The notes beneath the pieces were generated by a model. The model did not search any database, was not told where the DNA came from, and saw only the letters and a program-made list of their open reading frames with translations. Of a stretch of 64,000 nucleotides of DNA, positions 41,376-52,180 are shown in pieces. The stretch is from Paraburkholderia sp. BL25I1N1 (GTDB taxonomy: Bacteria > Pseudomonadota > Gammaproteobacteria > Burkholderiales > Burkholderiaceae): contig NZ_PVZB01000028.1 in assembly GCF_003002025.1 (NCBI RefSeq), positions 1-64,000 of the forward strand, written 5' to 3'. A program made the position numbers and the translations under genes. Within the stretch, counting starts at the first letter, position 1. Each line of letters starts with the position of its first letter.

Positions 41376-42368
41376 TCAAGACTGTCTTGCCGTCGAGTAA
41401 GAACATAATTCTAGCAGGCTCTCTTTAAAAATGGAATCCGGAAACGAAGAAATTGCTGCAGCTGCGGCCTGAGCTTCCTTTTTCGCGCATTCGAGCGTGT
41501 GATCCAGTGCGCCGGAGCGCGTGATCGCCTCGAAAATGGTGTCGAAACGTTCCGTGCCACCTTGCTCGATCACTTCCCGCGCGAGCGCCGATTGCTCCGG
41601 CGTGCCGCGTTCGATCAGATAGATCAGCGGCAGAGTCGGTTTGCCTTCGCGAAGGTCGTCGCCGGCGTTCTTGCCCATCGACTCAGCTGTGCCCGTGTAG
41701 TCGAGCCAGTCGTCCATGATCTGGAACGCAGTGCCGATGCGCCGGCCGAATTCGGCGGCGGCGGCTTCCGTTTTCGCGTCCGATCCGGCCAGCACCGCGC
41801 CCAATTGGGCGGCTGCTTCGAACAGCTTGGCGGTCTTGTAGCGGATCACCTGCATGTAGCGGGCTTCGTCCACGTCGGCGTCGTGCATGTTCAGCAACTG
41901 CAGCACCTCGCCTTCGGAGATGATGTTGGTCGCCTCCGACAGAATCTCCATCACGCGCATCTTGCCCACGCCGACCATCATCTGGAACGAGCGCGAGTAC
42001 AGGAAATCGCCCACCAGTACGCTCGCGGCGTTGCCGAACAGCGCGTTGGCAGTCTGGCGGCCGCGCCGCAGGTCGGATTCGTCGACCACGTCGTCGTGCA
42101 GCAGCGTGGCCGTATGGATGAATTCGACGACCGCCGCCAGTTCGTGCCGATGCCCTGTGGTTTCGCCCAACGCGCCGGCCACCAGCAGCAGCAAGGCCGG
42201 CCGCAGCCGCTTGCCGCCCGCGCTGATGATGTACTCGGAAATCTGGTTGATCAGCATCACGTCGGATGCAAGACGGTGCCGTATGACGCGATTGACCTGC
42301 TGCATGTCTTCGGCGATCGGAGCGAGCAGGCTGGCGGCGTTGGAGGAGGGGGTGGCAGTCGACGACAT
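41376..42368 (-). CDS. ispB: Octaprenyl diphosphate synthase
   Basis: A 330-residue trans-long-chain polyprenyl diphosphate synthase that makes the ubiquinone side chain. Seen: GGKRLRPALLLL at 51-62, the first Asp-rich motif DDVVD at 92-96, GDFLYSRSF, and the second Asp-rich motif QIMDDWLDY. The product of Coq7 (7.2 kb) belongs to the same ubiquinone pathway. It diverges from rplU, the usual arrangement in proteobacteria. Chain length (C40) is assumed from relatives. Confidence 0.94.
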   Translation of the reverse strand: MSSTATPSSNAASLLAPIAEDMQQVNRVIRHRLASDVMLINQISEYIISAGGKRLRPALLLLVAGALGETTGHRHELAAVVEFIHTATLLHDDVVDESDLRRGRQTANALFGNAASVLVGDFLYSRSFQMMVGVGKMRVMEILSEATNIISEGEVLQLLNMHDADVDEARYMQVIRYKTAKLFEAAAQLGAVLAGSDAKTEAAAAEFGRRIGTAFQIMDDWLDYTGTAESMGKNAGDDLREGKPTLPLIYLIERGTPEQSALAREVIEQGGTERFDTIFEAITRSGALDHTLECAKKEAQAAAAAISSFPDSIFKESLLELCSYSTARQS

Positions 42369-42524
42369 GATGGCTGAATTGGGTAGTGCCGCGAATTATA
42401 AGGCGAATCGCGACAGTTCCGGGTCGCAGGCTGCGGCGCGGCGCGTTCCGGGCGGCGGCAGAACCGCGCGCAGCGGCTGTGCTGCAAGGCGCCGGGCGCT
42501 ACGCGCGGCGCTCCTCAATGAGTT

Positions 42525-42553
42525 TTGACCGAGCAGCTAACTCTATGTATAAT
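42525..42553 (+). promoter_or_regulatory. rplU-rpmA promoter
   Basis: TTGACC (42525-42530) and a perfect TATAAT (42548-42553) are exactly 17 bp apart, 54 bases before the rplU ATG. This is the best sigma-70-type promoter in the window, as expected for ribosomal protein genes. Confidence 0.85.
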
Positions 42554-42607
42554 CACGGGTTTCCGCGCGCGGTGCGTGGAAAAAATGAACACAGAGTGAG
42601 GTTCTCA

Positions 42608-42919
42608 ATGTACGCGGTCATAAAAACCGGTGGCAAGCAGTATAAAGTTGCCGTCGGCGAAAAACTTAAAGTAGAACAGATACCGGCAGACATTGACGCT
42701 GAAATCACGCTCGACCAGGTTCTCGCAGTGGGCGAAGGCGAATCGATTAAGTTCGGTGCGCCGCTGGTCAGTGGGGCTTCCGTCAAGGCTACCGTCGTGT
42801 CGCAAGGTCGTCACAAGAAAGTGACCATCTTCAAGATGCGTCGCCGGAAGCACTACCAGAAGCATGGCGGCCACCGCCAGAACTATACCGAACTGCGCAT
42901 CGACGCGATCAACGCGTAA
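42608..42919 (+). CDS. rplU: 50S ribosomal protein L21
   Basis: A 103-residue protein, full length for L21, with [14 protein letters not shown] at the start and the C-terminal [19 protein letters not shown] family motif. It binds 23S rRNA with L20. The open frame upstream to 42386 covers the promoter and is not coding. rpmA follows after 25 bases. Confidence 0.98.
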   Translation: MYAVIKTGGKQYKVAVGEKLKVEQIPADIDAEITLDQVLAVGEGESIKFGAPLVSGASVKATVVSQGRHKKVTIFKMRRRKHYQKHGGHRQNYTELRIDAINA

Positions 42920-42944
42920 GCGCACCGGTTAAGGAGCAAATCAA

Positions 42945-43208
42945 ATGGCACACAAAAAGGCAGGCGGATCATCCCGCAACGGCCGCGACTCCGAATCGAA
43001 GCGCCTCGGCGTGAAGGTTTACGGCGGTCAGGCTATCAACGCTGGCGGCATTATCGTTCGTCAACGTGGCACGCGCATGCACCCGGGCGAAAACGTTGGC
43101 ATCGGCAAGGATCACACCTTGTTCGCGCTGACGGACGGCCACGTCAATTTCTCGACGAAGGGCGCAGCGAAGAAGCACATGGTCAACGTCGTCCCGGCAG
43201 CAGTCTGA
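42945..43208 (+). CDS. rpmA: 50S ribosomal protein L27
   Basis: An 87-residue L27 beginning [20 protein letters not shown], the N-terminal tail that reaches the peptidyl transferase centre, with the family motif [14 protein letters not shown]. The ribosome binding site AAGGAG lies 8 bases ahead. It is the second gene of the rplU operon. Confidence 0.98.
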   Translation: MAHKKAGGSSRNGRDSESKRLGVKVYGGQAINAGGIIVRQRGTRMHPGENVGIGKDHTLFALTDGHVNFSTKGAAKKHMVNVVPAAV

Positions 43209-43243
43209 GCTTACTCAGGCACGGGCTTCAGGACCGGAAAAAG

Positions 43244-43271
43244 GCCCCGCGAAGTTAGCGGGGCTTTTTTT
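43244..43271 (+). terminator. Rho-independent terminator after rpmA
   Basis: A stem GCCCCGC/GCGGGGC (43244-43250 with 43258-43264, with one flanking mismatch) is followed by a T7 run. It separates the ribosomal genes from obg. Confidence 0.85.
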
Positions 43272-43374
43272 ATTCCGGCAGGTTTTCGCCGGATGAATGG
43301 GCAGGAACGCCCTTCGCGCCGCTATGTCCTATGCCGCTAGGTCGATTGATCGACTCGCGGCGGGCGCGGCAAAA

Positions 43375-44563
<1,189 letters not shown>

Positions 44564-44633
44564 AAAGCTCGAGCGCCGGCGCCCGGGCGGGTTGCCGGTA
44601 TGCATCACGCGACATCTTGGGAGACCGCGCACA

Positions 44634-45752
44634 ATGCGTTCCGTCATCGCAGATTCACGGCGATTGGTAGTAAAAGTCGGTTCGAGCCTCGTCACGAACG
44701 ACGGGCGCGGCCTCGATCATGCTGCTATCGGCCGCTGGGCCGCGCAGATTGCCGCCCTGCGCGCGCAAGGCAAGGAAGTGGTGCTCGTCAGCTCGGGTGC
44801 CATTGCCGAAGGAATGCAACGGCTCGGCTGGACCAAGCGGCCACGCGAGATCGATGAACTGCAGGCGGCCGCGGCCGTCGGTCAGATGGGTCTCGCGCAG
44901 GTGTACGAAAGCCGCTTTGCCGAGCACTCCATTCAGACCGCGCAGATTCTGCTAACGCACGCCGATCTGGCCGATCGCGAACGCTATCTGAATGCGCGCT
45001 CCACATTGCTCACGCTTCTGCGCCTGGGCGTCGTGCCGATCATCAACGAGAACGACACGGTCGTCACTGATGAAATCAAATTCGGCGACAACGACACGCT
45101 GGGGGCGCTCGTCGCAAACCTGATCGAAGGCGACGCGCTCGTCATCCTCACCGATCAGCAAGGACTTTTCACCGCCGATCCGCGCAAGGATCCGACTGCC
45201 ACGCTGGTCCAGCAGGCCGATGCTGGGGCGCCGGACCTCGAAGCCATGGCGGGCGGCGCGGGTTCGAGTCTCGGTCGTGGCGGGATGCTGACCAAAATTC
45301 TCGCCGCCAAGCGCGCGGCACACAGCGGCGCCAATACGGTGATCGCAAGCGGGCGTGAAGCGGATGTGCTGTCGCGGTTGGCCTCGGGTGAGGCGATCGG
45401 CACGCAGCTGATCGCGCGCACGGCACGCATGGCGGCGCGCAAGCAATGGATGGCGGATCATCTCCAGGTGCGCGGCCATGTAGTGATCGACGACGGCGCG
45501 GTCGAAAAACTCACTGACGGCGGCAAGAGCCTGCTGCCTATTGGCATCGTCGGCGTTCAGGGTGCCTTTGCGCGCGGTGAAGTGATCGCCTGTCTGAGCG
45601 CAACTGGGCGCGAAGTGGCGCGCGGCCTGACGAACTACAGCAGCGCGGAAACCAAGCTGATTCAGCGGCGCCCGAGTGGCGAGATTGAATCGGTGCTTGG
45701 CTATATGCTCGAGCCGGAGCTGATCCACCGCGATAACCTGGTGCTCGTCTAG
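44634..45752 (+). CDS. proB: Glutamate 5-kinase
   Basis: A 372-residue kinase that makes gamma-glutamyl phosphate, the first step of proline synthesis. It has an amino acid kinase domain ([18 protein letters not shown] near the start, [18 protein letters not shown] in the middle) and a C-terminal PUA domain (about 280-372). The start at 44634 follows GGGAG; the upstream frame overlaps the obg end and is not coding. A strong terminator follows. Confidence 0.96.
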   Translation: MRSVIADSRRLVVKVGSSLVTNDGRGLDHAAIGRWAAQIAALRAQGKEVVLVSSGAIAEGMQRLGWTKRPREIDELQAAAAVGQMGLAQVYESRFAEHSIQTAQILLTHADLADRERYLNARSTLLTLLRLGVVPIINENDTVVTDEIKFGDNDTLGALVANLIEGDALVILTDQQGLFTADPRKDPTATLVQQADAGAPDLEAMAGGAGSSLGRGGMLTKILAAKRAAHSGANTVIASGREADVLSRLASGEAIGTQLIARTARMAARKQWMADHLQVRGHVVIDDGAVEKLTDGGKSLLPIGIVGVQGAFARGEVIACLSATGREVARGLTNYSSAETKLIQRRPSGEIESVLGYMLEPELIHRDNLVLV

Positions 45753-45794
45753 GTCACGGATAGTCGCAAGCGCGGGGACCCGGATACGGCAAAC

Positions 45795-45830
45795 AAAAAG
45801 CCGTTCCAGCGAAAGCTGGAACGGCTTTTT
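45795..45830 (+). terminator. Bidirectional terminator between proB and the CNP1-like gene
   Basis: A perfect 16-bp stem (45795-45810 with 45815-45830) with a GAAA tetraloop, A-run on one side and T-run on the other. It can stop both convergent genes. Confidence 0.93.
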
Positions 45831-45860
45831 TCACGCCCATAAGCTGCATGGATCCCAATC

Positions 45861-46418
45861 TCAGTGAATCGACGAACTCGCTGTGCGCTTATAGCGGATG
45901 TTCTCCAGAATCGAGGCCGCATTCCCCATGGGCATCTTGTTCGCGCATAGATAGTCCTGATACAACGCCGCCTGATAGGCGTTCAGCGCGCCATTCTCGA
46001 TACGCGTGAAGCTGTTGGCGACCGTCGTGTCCCACCCGTCGTGATCAGAATTCAGGCCCGCATACTGGCGCCATTCGTACGTGTCGCAGCGAATCCCTTC
46101 GTAGATTACGTTACGAGCGCCGCTCGGGCTTGCCACGACGACGGTAAGGCGAACCACGCCGTCCGTACCCACGGTCAGCGAATTCCGGTCGACCGCGAAC
46201 TGCAGCGGCGTATTGCCGGAGACTTCGAAAGGCAGCAGATTCGAATCCTGCGGCAGCGGCGGCAGAGCGTCCACCTTGTTCTCAACCCAGTTGCCCTGGC
46301 GGTCCAGCAGATAGACAAACGCGCTGTCGTCTTTATTGGTAGGTTTGCCGGCGCTCGAACAACCAGCCAGCAGGGCGCCGGTGGCGACGCACGCCACGAC
46401 GAGAGCAAGTGCTTTCAA
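45861..46418 (-). CDS. CNP1-like family lipoprotein
   Basis: A 185-residue putative outer-membrane lipoprotein. A lipoprotein signal peptide (MKALALVVACVATGALLAGC, lipobox LLAGC with Cys20) precedes a domain resembling the CNP1-like family: LPPLPQDSNLLPFEVS, VVVASPSGARNVIYEGIRCDTYEWRQYA, and a C-terminal YQDYLC. Function unknown. The start codon is TTG at 46418, with GAGGAAAC upstream; it is the only start that yields a good signal peptide. It lies 77 bases downstream of rppH and may be co-transcribed. Confidence 0.8.
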   Translation of the reverse strand: MKALALVVACVATGALLAGCSSAGKPTNKDDSAFVYLLDRQGNWVENKVDALPPLPQDSNLLPFEVSGNTPLQFAVDRNSLTVGTDGVVRLTVVVASPSGARNVIYEGIRCDTYEWRQYAGLNSDHDGWDTTVANSFTRIENGALNAYQAALYQDYLCANKMPMGNAASILENIRYKRTASSSIH

Positions 46419-46495
46419 TATGGTTTCCTCGAAACACTGGCGCGGCTCGTCGAGCCGCGCCAGAGAGAGGCGGCGTGGACAGCCGCACAGAGTTG

Positions 46496-47236
46496 TTAAT
46501 TGCGCATGCCCGGGCGGAACAGCGAGCCGGCCGTTTCGCCTGCCGATTCGTCTTCGTGTTCCGGCGCGGCGTCTACTTCTGCCGTTGACCCGGACCCCGG
46601 ACCGCAATCGGACGCGATCGTAACGTGAACCGATGTTTCGATGCTGACGGTGGTTACAGAAGTCACCGTCATTACCGTGGAATCCGGCGGACTTTCCATT
46701 GACGACGCTATCCGGGGATAACGCGGCCCATGGTGCCCGCCAGGTTTTTCCGCACGCGGCGCAGCCCGGCGCATGAAACGGGATAGCTCCGTCAGCGCCA
46801 ACTGATATACATCCCGCTTGAACTCGATCACACAGTCGAGCGGCACCCAGTACTCGTTCCAGCGCCACGCATCGAACTCAGGGTGGTCCGTGGCGCGCAA
46901 GCAGATGTCGCAATCGCGTCCAACCATCCGGAGCAAAAACCAGATTTGTTTCTGGCCGCGGTAATGACCGCGTACTTCGCGCTTGATGAACTTGTCAGGC
47001 ACCTCGTAACGCAACCAGTCGCGCGTGCGACCAATCACCTTGACGTGCTCAGGAAGCAACCCGGTTTCTTCGTGTAACTCCCGATACATCGCTTGCACGG
47101 GGGTCTCTCCGTACTTGATGCCCCCTTGCGGAAACTGCCAGGAATGTTCACGGAGCCGTTTGCCCCAAAACACCTCGTTGTGCGCGTTCAAGAGGATGAT
47201 GCCGACGTTCGGGCGAAAGCCTTCACGATCCAGCAT
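46496..47236 (-). CDS. rppH: RNA pyrophosphohydrolase
   Basis: A 246-residue Nudix hydrolase that converts 5'-triphosphate RNA ends to monophosphate, which starts mRNA decay by RNase E. Seen: [36 protein letters not shown], and the Nudix box at 38-60 (GGIKYGE, then RELHEETGL). E. coli RppH has ~176 residues; here ~70 more residues form a Ser/Thr/Val-rich, then acidic tail. The start is ATG 47236, with GAAGG upstream. A TATAAT lies 34 bases before it on the minus strand. Confidence 0.93.
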   Translation of the reverse strand: MLDREGFRPNVGIILLNAHNEVFWGKRLREHSWQFPQGGIKYGETPVQAMYRELHEETGLLPEHVKVIGRTRDWLRYEVPDKFIKREVRGHYRGQKQIWFLLRMVGRDCDICLRATDHPEFDAWRWNEYWVPLDCVIEFKRDVYQLALTELSRFMRRAAPRAEKPGGHHGPRYPRIASSMESPPDSTVMTVTSVTTVSIETSVHVTIASDCGPGSGSTAEVDAAPEHEDESAGETAGSLFRPGMRN

Positions 47237-47550
47237 ACAACCACCTTCGAATCCTTTAAAATTGCTTTGATTATAAACAGATAACGGGTCTGACGCACCG
47301 ATTCGCACCAGATTGGAACGATTCGCCGCCAAAGGCCCGCGTTTGCGGTAGCCTGTCAGTCTTTCCGTGCCTTATTTCTTGTGCAAAGGCTTTGCGCGGC
47401 GGCGTCGGCGCCGCGGTCGGACCGCGCTGTACCGATGTCAGTGTATTGTCAGGTGAGCCATGCCGGCTCAGAGCCGGATCTGTGTCGATTTCCCCACCGT
47501 TTTCACCTTTCGGGCGGTCCCTCCGGAGCCGCCGCTTTTGGATAATCTGA
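47237..47550. promoter_or_regulatory. Divergent intergenic region rppH/proS
   Basis: This 314-bp gap holds a minus-strand -10 TATAAT (47275-47270) for rppH without a clear -35. The proS side has no strong promoter that I can see; only a Pro/Ser-like translated frame of no coding value. No RNA gene is recognised. Confidence 0.4.
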
Positions 47551-49287
47551 ATGAAAGCTTCCCGTTTCTTTATCGGTACCCTCAAAGAAGCTCCCGCCGA
47601 CGCAGAGATCGTCAGCCACAAGCTCATGGTGCGCGCCGGCATGATCCGGCGCGTCGCCGGCGGTATCTATAACTACCTGCCGGTCGGCCTGCGCTCGATC
47701 CGCAAGGTGGAAGCCATCGTGCGCGAAGAAATGAACCGGGCAGGCGGTATTGAATTACTGATGCCGGCGGTGCAGCCGGCCGAGTTGTGGCAGGAATCGG
47801 GCCGTTGGGAAAAGTACGGTCCCGAACTGCTGCGCTTCAAGGATCGCAAGCAGTCCGATTTCGTGATCGGACCGACCCACGAAGAAGTGGTGACGGACAT
47901 CGCGCGTAATCAGATCAAGAGCTATCGCCAGTTGCCGGTGAACTTCTACCAGATCCAGACCAAGTTCCGCGACGAGATCCGTCCGCGTTTCGGTGTGATG
48001 CGCGGCCGCGAATTCATCATGAAAGACGCGTACTCGTTCGACAAGGACATGGACGGTCTGCGTGAGTCGTATCGCAAGATGTACGACGCGTACGTGCGCA
48101 TTTTCACGCGCCTCGGTCTGGACTTCCGCGCGGTGGCGGCGGACAACGGTTCGATTGGCGGCAGCGGCTCGCATGAATTCCACGTGATCGCCGAGACCGG
48201 TGAAGACGCGATCGCCTATTGCCCGACCTCCGATTTCGCGGCGAACGTCGAAGCGGCCGAAGCATTGCCGCTCTACGCGGAACGCGCGGCGCCCACCGAA
48301 GAGATGAAGAAGACGCCCACGCCGGGCAAGGCGAAGTGCGAGGCGGTGGCCGAGCTGCTGAACATTCCGCTCGAACGCACGATCAAGTCGATCATCCTCG
48401 CCACTGAAAATGAAGGCGCCGAGCCGACCATCTGGTTGCTGATGCTGCGCGGCGATCACGATCTGAACGAGATCAAGGCGAGCAAGCTGCCGGGTCTGGC
48501 CGACTTCCGCATGGCGACAGAAGCGGAAATCATCGAAACCTTCGGTACGCCGCCGGGTTATCTCGGCCCGATCGGCACGAAGAAGCCGATCAAGGTCGTC
48601 GCGGATCGCACGGTCGCGAACATGAGCGACTTCGTGGTGGGCTCGAACGAGGTGGATTACCACACCACCGGCGTGAACTGGGGCCGCGATCTGCCGGAAC
48701 CGGTCGTCGCCGATATTCGCAACGTCAAGAAGGGCGATCCGTCGCCGGACGGCAAGGGTGTGATCGACATCTGCCGCGGTATCGAAGTGGGTCACGTGTT
48801 CCAACTCGGCACCAAGTATTCCGAGGCGATGAACGCGACCTGCCTCGACGAAACCGGCAAGCCGCGTCCGATGGAAATGGGCTGCTACGGCATTGGCGTC
48901 ACCCGTATCCTGGGCGCCGCGATCGAACAGAATTTCGACGACAAGGGCATCATCTGGCCGGAATCGATTGCGCCGTTCGAAGTCGTGCTGTGCCCGATGG
49001 GTTACGACCGCAGCGAAGCGGTGCGCACGGAGGCCGACAAGCTGTACGCGGCGCTGGTCGAAGCCGGCATCGACGTGATCCTCGACGACCGCGGCGAGCG
49101 CCCGGGCGTGATGTTCGCCGACTGGGAACTGATCGGCGTGCCGCATCGTCTCGTGATCGGCGACCGTGGCCTCAAGGAAGGCAAGCTCGAATACCAGGGC
49201 CGCCGCGACGCCGAAGCGACACTTCTGCCGGTCGAAGACGCTGCGCAAACGGTGATCGGGAAAGTTCGCGCCGCGTTGGCGCGCTAA
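47551..49287 (+). CDS. proS: Prolyl-tRNA synthetase (bacterial type, with editing domain)
   Basis: A 578-residue class II aminoacyl-tRNA synthetase charging tRNA-Pro (one such tRNA, CGG, is at 41.3 kb). Seen: motif 1 region [25 protein letters not shown], motif 2 [26 protein letters not shown] (split), a YbaK-type editing insertion (about 230-390), motif 3 [13 protein letters not shown], and an anticodon-binding C-terminus (about 470-578). Length matches the ProS type of E. coli. marC follows after 12 bases. Confidence 0.97.
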   Translation: MKASRFFIGTLKEAPADAEIVSHKLMVRAGMIRRVAGGIYNYLPVGLRSIRKVEAIVREEMNRAGGIELLMPAVQPAELWQESGRWEKYGPELLRFKDRKQSDFVIGPTHEEVVTDIARNQIKSYRQLPVNFYQIQTKFRDEIRPRFGVMRGREFIMKDAYSFDKDMDGLRESYRKMYDAYVRIFTRLGLDFRAVAADNGSIGGSGSHEFHVIAETGEDAIAYCPTSDFAANVEAAEALPLYAERAAPTEEMKKTPTPGKAKCEAVAELLNIPLERTIKSIILATENEGAEPTIWLLMLRGDHDLNEIKASKLPGLADFRMATEAEIIETFGTPPGYLGPIGTKKPIKVVADRTVANMSDFVVGSNEVDYHTTGVNWGRDLPEPVVADIRNVKKGDPSPDGKGVIDICRGIEVGHVFQLGTKYSEAMNATCLDETGKPRPMEMGCYGIGVTRILGAAIEQNFDDKGIIWPESIAPFEVVLCPMGYDRSEAVRTEADKLYAALVEAGIDVILDDRGERPGVMFADWELIGVPHRLVIGDRGLKEGKLEYQGRRDAEATLLPVEDAAQTVIGKVRAALAR

Positions 49288-49299
49288 GCGGAGCGGACG

Positions 49300-49899
49300 G
49301 TGGAGTACACCTTCCTGTCCGCGACCGTCCTGCTGATTCTGATCACCGATCCGCTCGGCAACATTCCGCTCTTCATCAGTTGTCTGCGCGGGGTGGCGCC
49401 GAAGCGGCGCACGGTCGTCATTCTGCGCGAGGTGGCGATCGCCTTCGCGATTCTGCTGATCTTCATGGTGGTCGGCGACCGCTTTCTGCGCATGATGAGT
49501 CTGACCGACCAGTCGTTGCGTATCGGCGGCGGGATCGTGCTGTTTCTTATCGCGCTCAGAATGGTGTTTCCGCATCCGGACGGTCCGTTCGGCGGCGACA
49601 CGCGCGGCGGAGAGCCGCTGATCGTGCCGCTCGCCATTCCCGCGTTGGCGGGGCCGTCGGCACTCGCCACGGTGATGCTGCTGACGTCGCAGGCGCCCGG
49701 CAAAATGTTCGAGTGGATCGGCGCGCTGACCGTCACGATGGTGGTCTGCGCGATCGTGCTGATGCTGGCGGAGCGCATTCAGGCGTGGCTCGGCGAGCGC
49801 GCCATGATGGCCTTCGAGCGGCTGATGGGTCTCGTGCTGGTGGCGATTTCGGTGGAGATGATGCTCGGCGGTATCCGGTCGTTCGTGCATCAACTGTGA
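49300..49899 (+). CDS. MarC family membrane protein
   Basis: A 199-residue integral membrane protein with about six helices, of the MarC/YhgN family whose function is unknown. Seen: LILITDPLGNIPLFIS near the N-terminus and PLAIPALAGPSALATVMLL in the middle, both conserved in the family. The start codon is GTG at 49300, with GCGGAGCGGAC upstream. It probably reads from proS, and a terminator follows. Confidence 0.88.
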   Translation: MEYTFLSATVLLILITDPLGNIPLFISCLRGVAPKRRTVVILREVAIAFAILLIFMVVGDRFLRMMSLTDQSLRIGGGIVLFLIALRMVFPHPDGPFGGDTRGGEPLIVPLAIPALAGPSALATVMLLTSQAPGKMFEWIGALTVTMVVCAIVLMLAERIQAWLGERAMMAFERLMGLVLVAISVEMMLGGIRSFVHQL

Positions 49900-49949
49900 T
49901 GCCGGCGCGGGCCAATATTTGGTGCGGCGGGCGTCACACAGCCAACAAA

Positions 49950-49971
49950 AAAGCGGCCCACTGGCCGCTTT
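49950..49971 (+). terminator. Bidirectional terminator between marC and hpt
   Basis: A 9-bp stem AAAGCGGCC/GGCCGCTTT closes a CACT loop. It is followed by CTTTT on plus and by a T6 run on minus, so it fits both convergent genes. Confidence 0.88.
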
Positions 49972-50025
49972 CTTTTCATACCGATATCAGTTCAACCGCC
50001 CGAAAGCGGGCTCCTCAAAGAGACC

Positions 50026-50577
50026 TCAAGCCCCTTCGGTCAGCGCGCGGATCGTCGGCAGGTTGCGCCAGTAACCCTTCGCATCCATGCCGCAGCCGAA
50101 CACATAGCGGTCCGGCACTTCGAAGCCGCAATAATCCGGACGCAGCGGCTTGGCCTTCGGAATGATCTTCTCGCACAGCACCGCGCTCAGGAAACGCTTC
50201 GCGCCCATCGCGAGAATGCGGTCGCGAATCGCGGCCATCGTCTCGCCTTCGTCGAGAATGTCGTCGAGCACCAGCACGACGCGATCCTTCACCGACTCCG
50301 CCGGCGCCACGCGCCACTGCATCTCGTTGCCGCCCTTGGTGGTATTGCGGTAGCGGGTGAGGTGGATGTAGTCGAACTCGAGTGGGAAATCGAGGTGTGG
50401 CAGCAGCATGCCGGTGAACACCGCCGCGCCGCCCATGACCGACAGCACGAGCGGGAAGTCCTCGCTCATCTCGTTGCGGATGGCGGCCGCCATGCCGCTG
50501 ATCGACGCGTTGACGTCGTCGGCCGAAACGATTTCTTCGGAGTGGCTAAAAATGTGGAGAGCTTCTTCGCGGTTCAT
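50026..50577 (-). CDS. hpt: Hypoxanthine(-guanine) phosphoribosyltransferase
   Basis: A 183-residue type I phosphoribosyltransferase for purine salvage. The PRPP-binding motif VLVLDDILDEGETM is clear, with HLTRYRNTTKGG before it and FEVPDRYVFGCGMD after it, the region of base binding. The bacterial subtype is the 'hypoxanthine-guanine phosphoribosyltransferase' seen in beta-proteobacteria; base preference is not provable from sequence. The start is ATG 50577. Confidence 0.9.
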   Translation of the reverse strand: MNREEALHIFSHSEEIVSADDVNASISGMAAAIRNEMSEDFPLVLSVMGGAAVFTGMLLPHLDFPLEFDYIHLTRYRNTTKGGNEMQWRVAPAESVKDRVVLVLDDILDEGETMAAIRDRILAMGAKRFLSAVLCEKIIPKAKPLRPDYCGFEVPDRYVFGCGMDAKGYWRNLPTIRALTEGA

Positions 50578-50638
50578 GACGTCTGGCGGGCGGTGACTGT
50601 ATACATAGTGTGAGTGAGGACGGCGGCGCGCGGTACAG

Positions 50639-50659
50639 AATAAACCCGCACAAAGCGGG
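50639..50659 (-). terminator. Rho-independent terminator of ffh
   Basis: On the minus strand a CCCGC/GCGGG stem (50659-50655 with 50649-50645) is followed by TTTATT. A second, stronger 10-bp hairpin (50682-50691 with 50703-50712) lies between it and the ffh stop but lacks a U-tract. Confidence 0.65.
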
Positions 50660-50731
50660 AGTCGGCCCAGCGGAGTCAGGGGCGCGTTCCGTGGTTCATG
50701 CGCGGAACGCGCGTCGCCGTCTTGCTAAAGC

Positions 50732-52099
50732 TTAGCGCATGCCGGGCAACATACCCTTCATGCCGCGCATCATCTTTTGCAGATTGCCGCCCTTGAGCTT
50801 TTTCATCATGGTGCGCATCTGGTCGTACTGATTCAGCATGCGGTTGACTTCCTGCACCTGCACGCCCGCGCCCGCGGCAATACGGCGCTTGCGCGTGGCC
50901 TTTATCAGATCCGGCTTGGCACGCTCCTGCGGCGTCATGGAATTGATGATGCCTTCCATGCGGCGCATCTGTTTCTCGGCCTGGCCCATGTTGGCGCCGG
51001 CGGCGGCCTGCTGGAACTGCGCGGGCAGCTTGTCCATCAGCGACGACAGGCCGCCCATGCCCTTCATTTGCGTGAGCTGTGCGCGGAAGTCGTTCAGATC
51101 GAAGTCACCGCCCTTCTTGACCTTGTCGGCGAGCTTTTGCGCGGCCTGCACGTCCACGCCGCGTTGCGCTTCTTCGACGAGGGCGAGAATGTCGCCCATG
51201 CCGAGAATCCGGTTCGCCATGCGATCCGGGTAGAAGACTTCGAGGCCGTCGAGCTTTTCCGCGACACCGACGAACTTGATCGGCTTGCCGGTGACATGAC
51301 GCACGGAGAGCGCGGCGCCGCCGCGCGAGTCGCCGTCGAGCTTGGTCAGGACCACGCCGGTGAGCGGCAGCGCGTCGCTAAAGGCCTTGGCGGTGTTGAC
51401 CGCGTCCTGACCGAGCATCGCGTCGACCACGAACAGCGTTTCCGCCGGCTTCAGCGTGTTATGGAGCGCGGTGATTTCCTGCATCATCGCTTCGTCGATG
51501 CCGAGACGGCCGGCCGTGTCGACCAGCAGCACGTCGTGATAGTGGCGCTTGGCCCAATCCACGGCGGCGCGCGCGATGTCGACCGGTTTCTGATCCGGTT
51601 CCGACGGGAAGAAATCCGCGCCGACCTGCTCGGTCACTGTCTTCAACTGCGCGATAGCGGCGGGGCGATAAACGTCGCACGAGACGGTCAGTACTTTCTT
51701 CTTGTGCTTCTCGCGCAGCAGCTTGGCGAGCTTGCCGACGGTGGTCGTCTTACCCGCGCCTTGCAGACCCGCCATCAGGATCACGGCCGGCGGCGTGACG
51801 GCGAGGTTGAGTTCGACCGCCTTGCCTTCGTAGTCGCCGCCGATGATCGCGGTCAGCTCGCGCTGCACCACGCCGACCAGCGCCTGACCCGGCGAGAGGC
51901 TGCTGATAACTTCTTCGCCGAGCGCCTTTTCCTTCACCTTGGCGATGAACTCGCGTACGACGGGCAACGCCACGTCGGCCTCGAGCAGCGCGAGACGCAC
52001 CTCGCGCAGCATTTCCTGGGTGTTCGCCTCGGTGAGCCGGGCTTCGCCGCGCAGCGTCTTGACGACGCGCGCCATCCGTTGAGTCAGATTGTCGAGCAT
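50732..52099 (-). CDS. ffh: Signal recognition particle protein
   Basis: A 455-residue SRP GTPase that binds signal sequences of nascent inner-membrane proteins with 4.5S RNA. It has the N domain, a G domain with GLQGAGKT at 111-118 and DTAGRLGIDE (G3), TKLDGDSRGGAA (G4 region), and a Met-rich M domain (about 330-455) ending GNLQKMMRGMKGMLPGMR. It diverges from the CcsA-like gene, a common arrangement. Confidence 0.97.
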   Translation of the reverse strand: MLDNLTQRMARVVKTLRGEARLTEANTQEMLREVRLALLEADVALPVVREFIAKVKEKALGEEVISSLSPGQALVGVVQRELTAIIGGDYEGKAVELNLAVTPPAVILMAGLQGAGKTTTVGKLAKLLREKHKKKVLTVSCDVYRPAAIAQLKTVTEQVGADFFPSEPDQKPVDIARAAVDWAKRHYHDVLLVDTAGRLGIDEAMMQEITALHNTLKPAETLFVVDAMLGQDAVNTAKAFSDALPLTGVVLTKLDGDSRGGAALSVRHVTGKPIKFVGVAEKLDGLEVFYPDRMANRILGMGDILALVEEAQRGVDVQAAQKLADKVKKGGDFDLNDFRAQLTQMKGMGGLSSLMDKLPAQFQQAAAGANMGQAEKQMRRMEGIINSMTPQERAKPDLIKATRKRRIAAGAGVQVQEVNRMLNQYDQMRTMMKKLKGGNLQKMMRGMKGMLPGMR

Positions 52100-52180
52100 G
52101 GGGAGCGATGAACAGTGCGGCCGGAGCGGGGCGCGATGCAGGAGACGTCGCGGAGCAGGGGCCTAGTGTAAACTTCGAAT

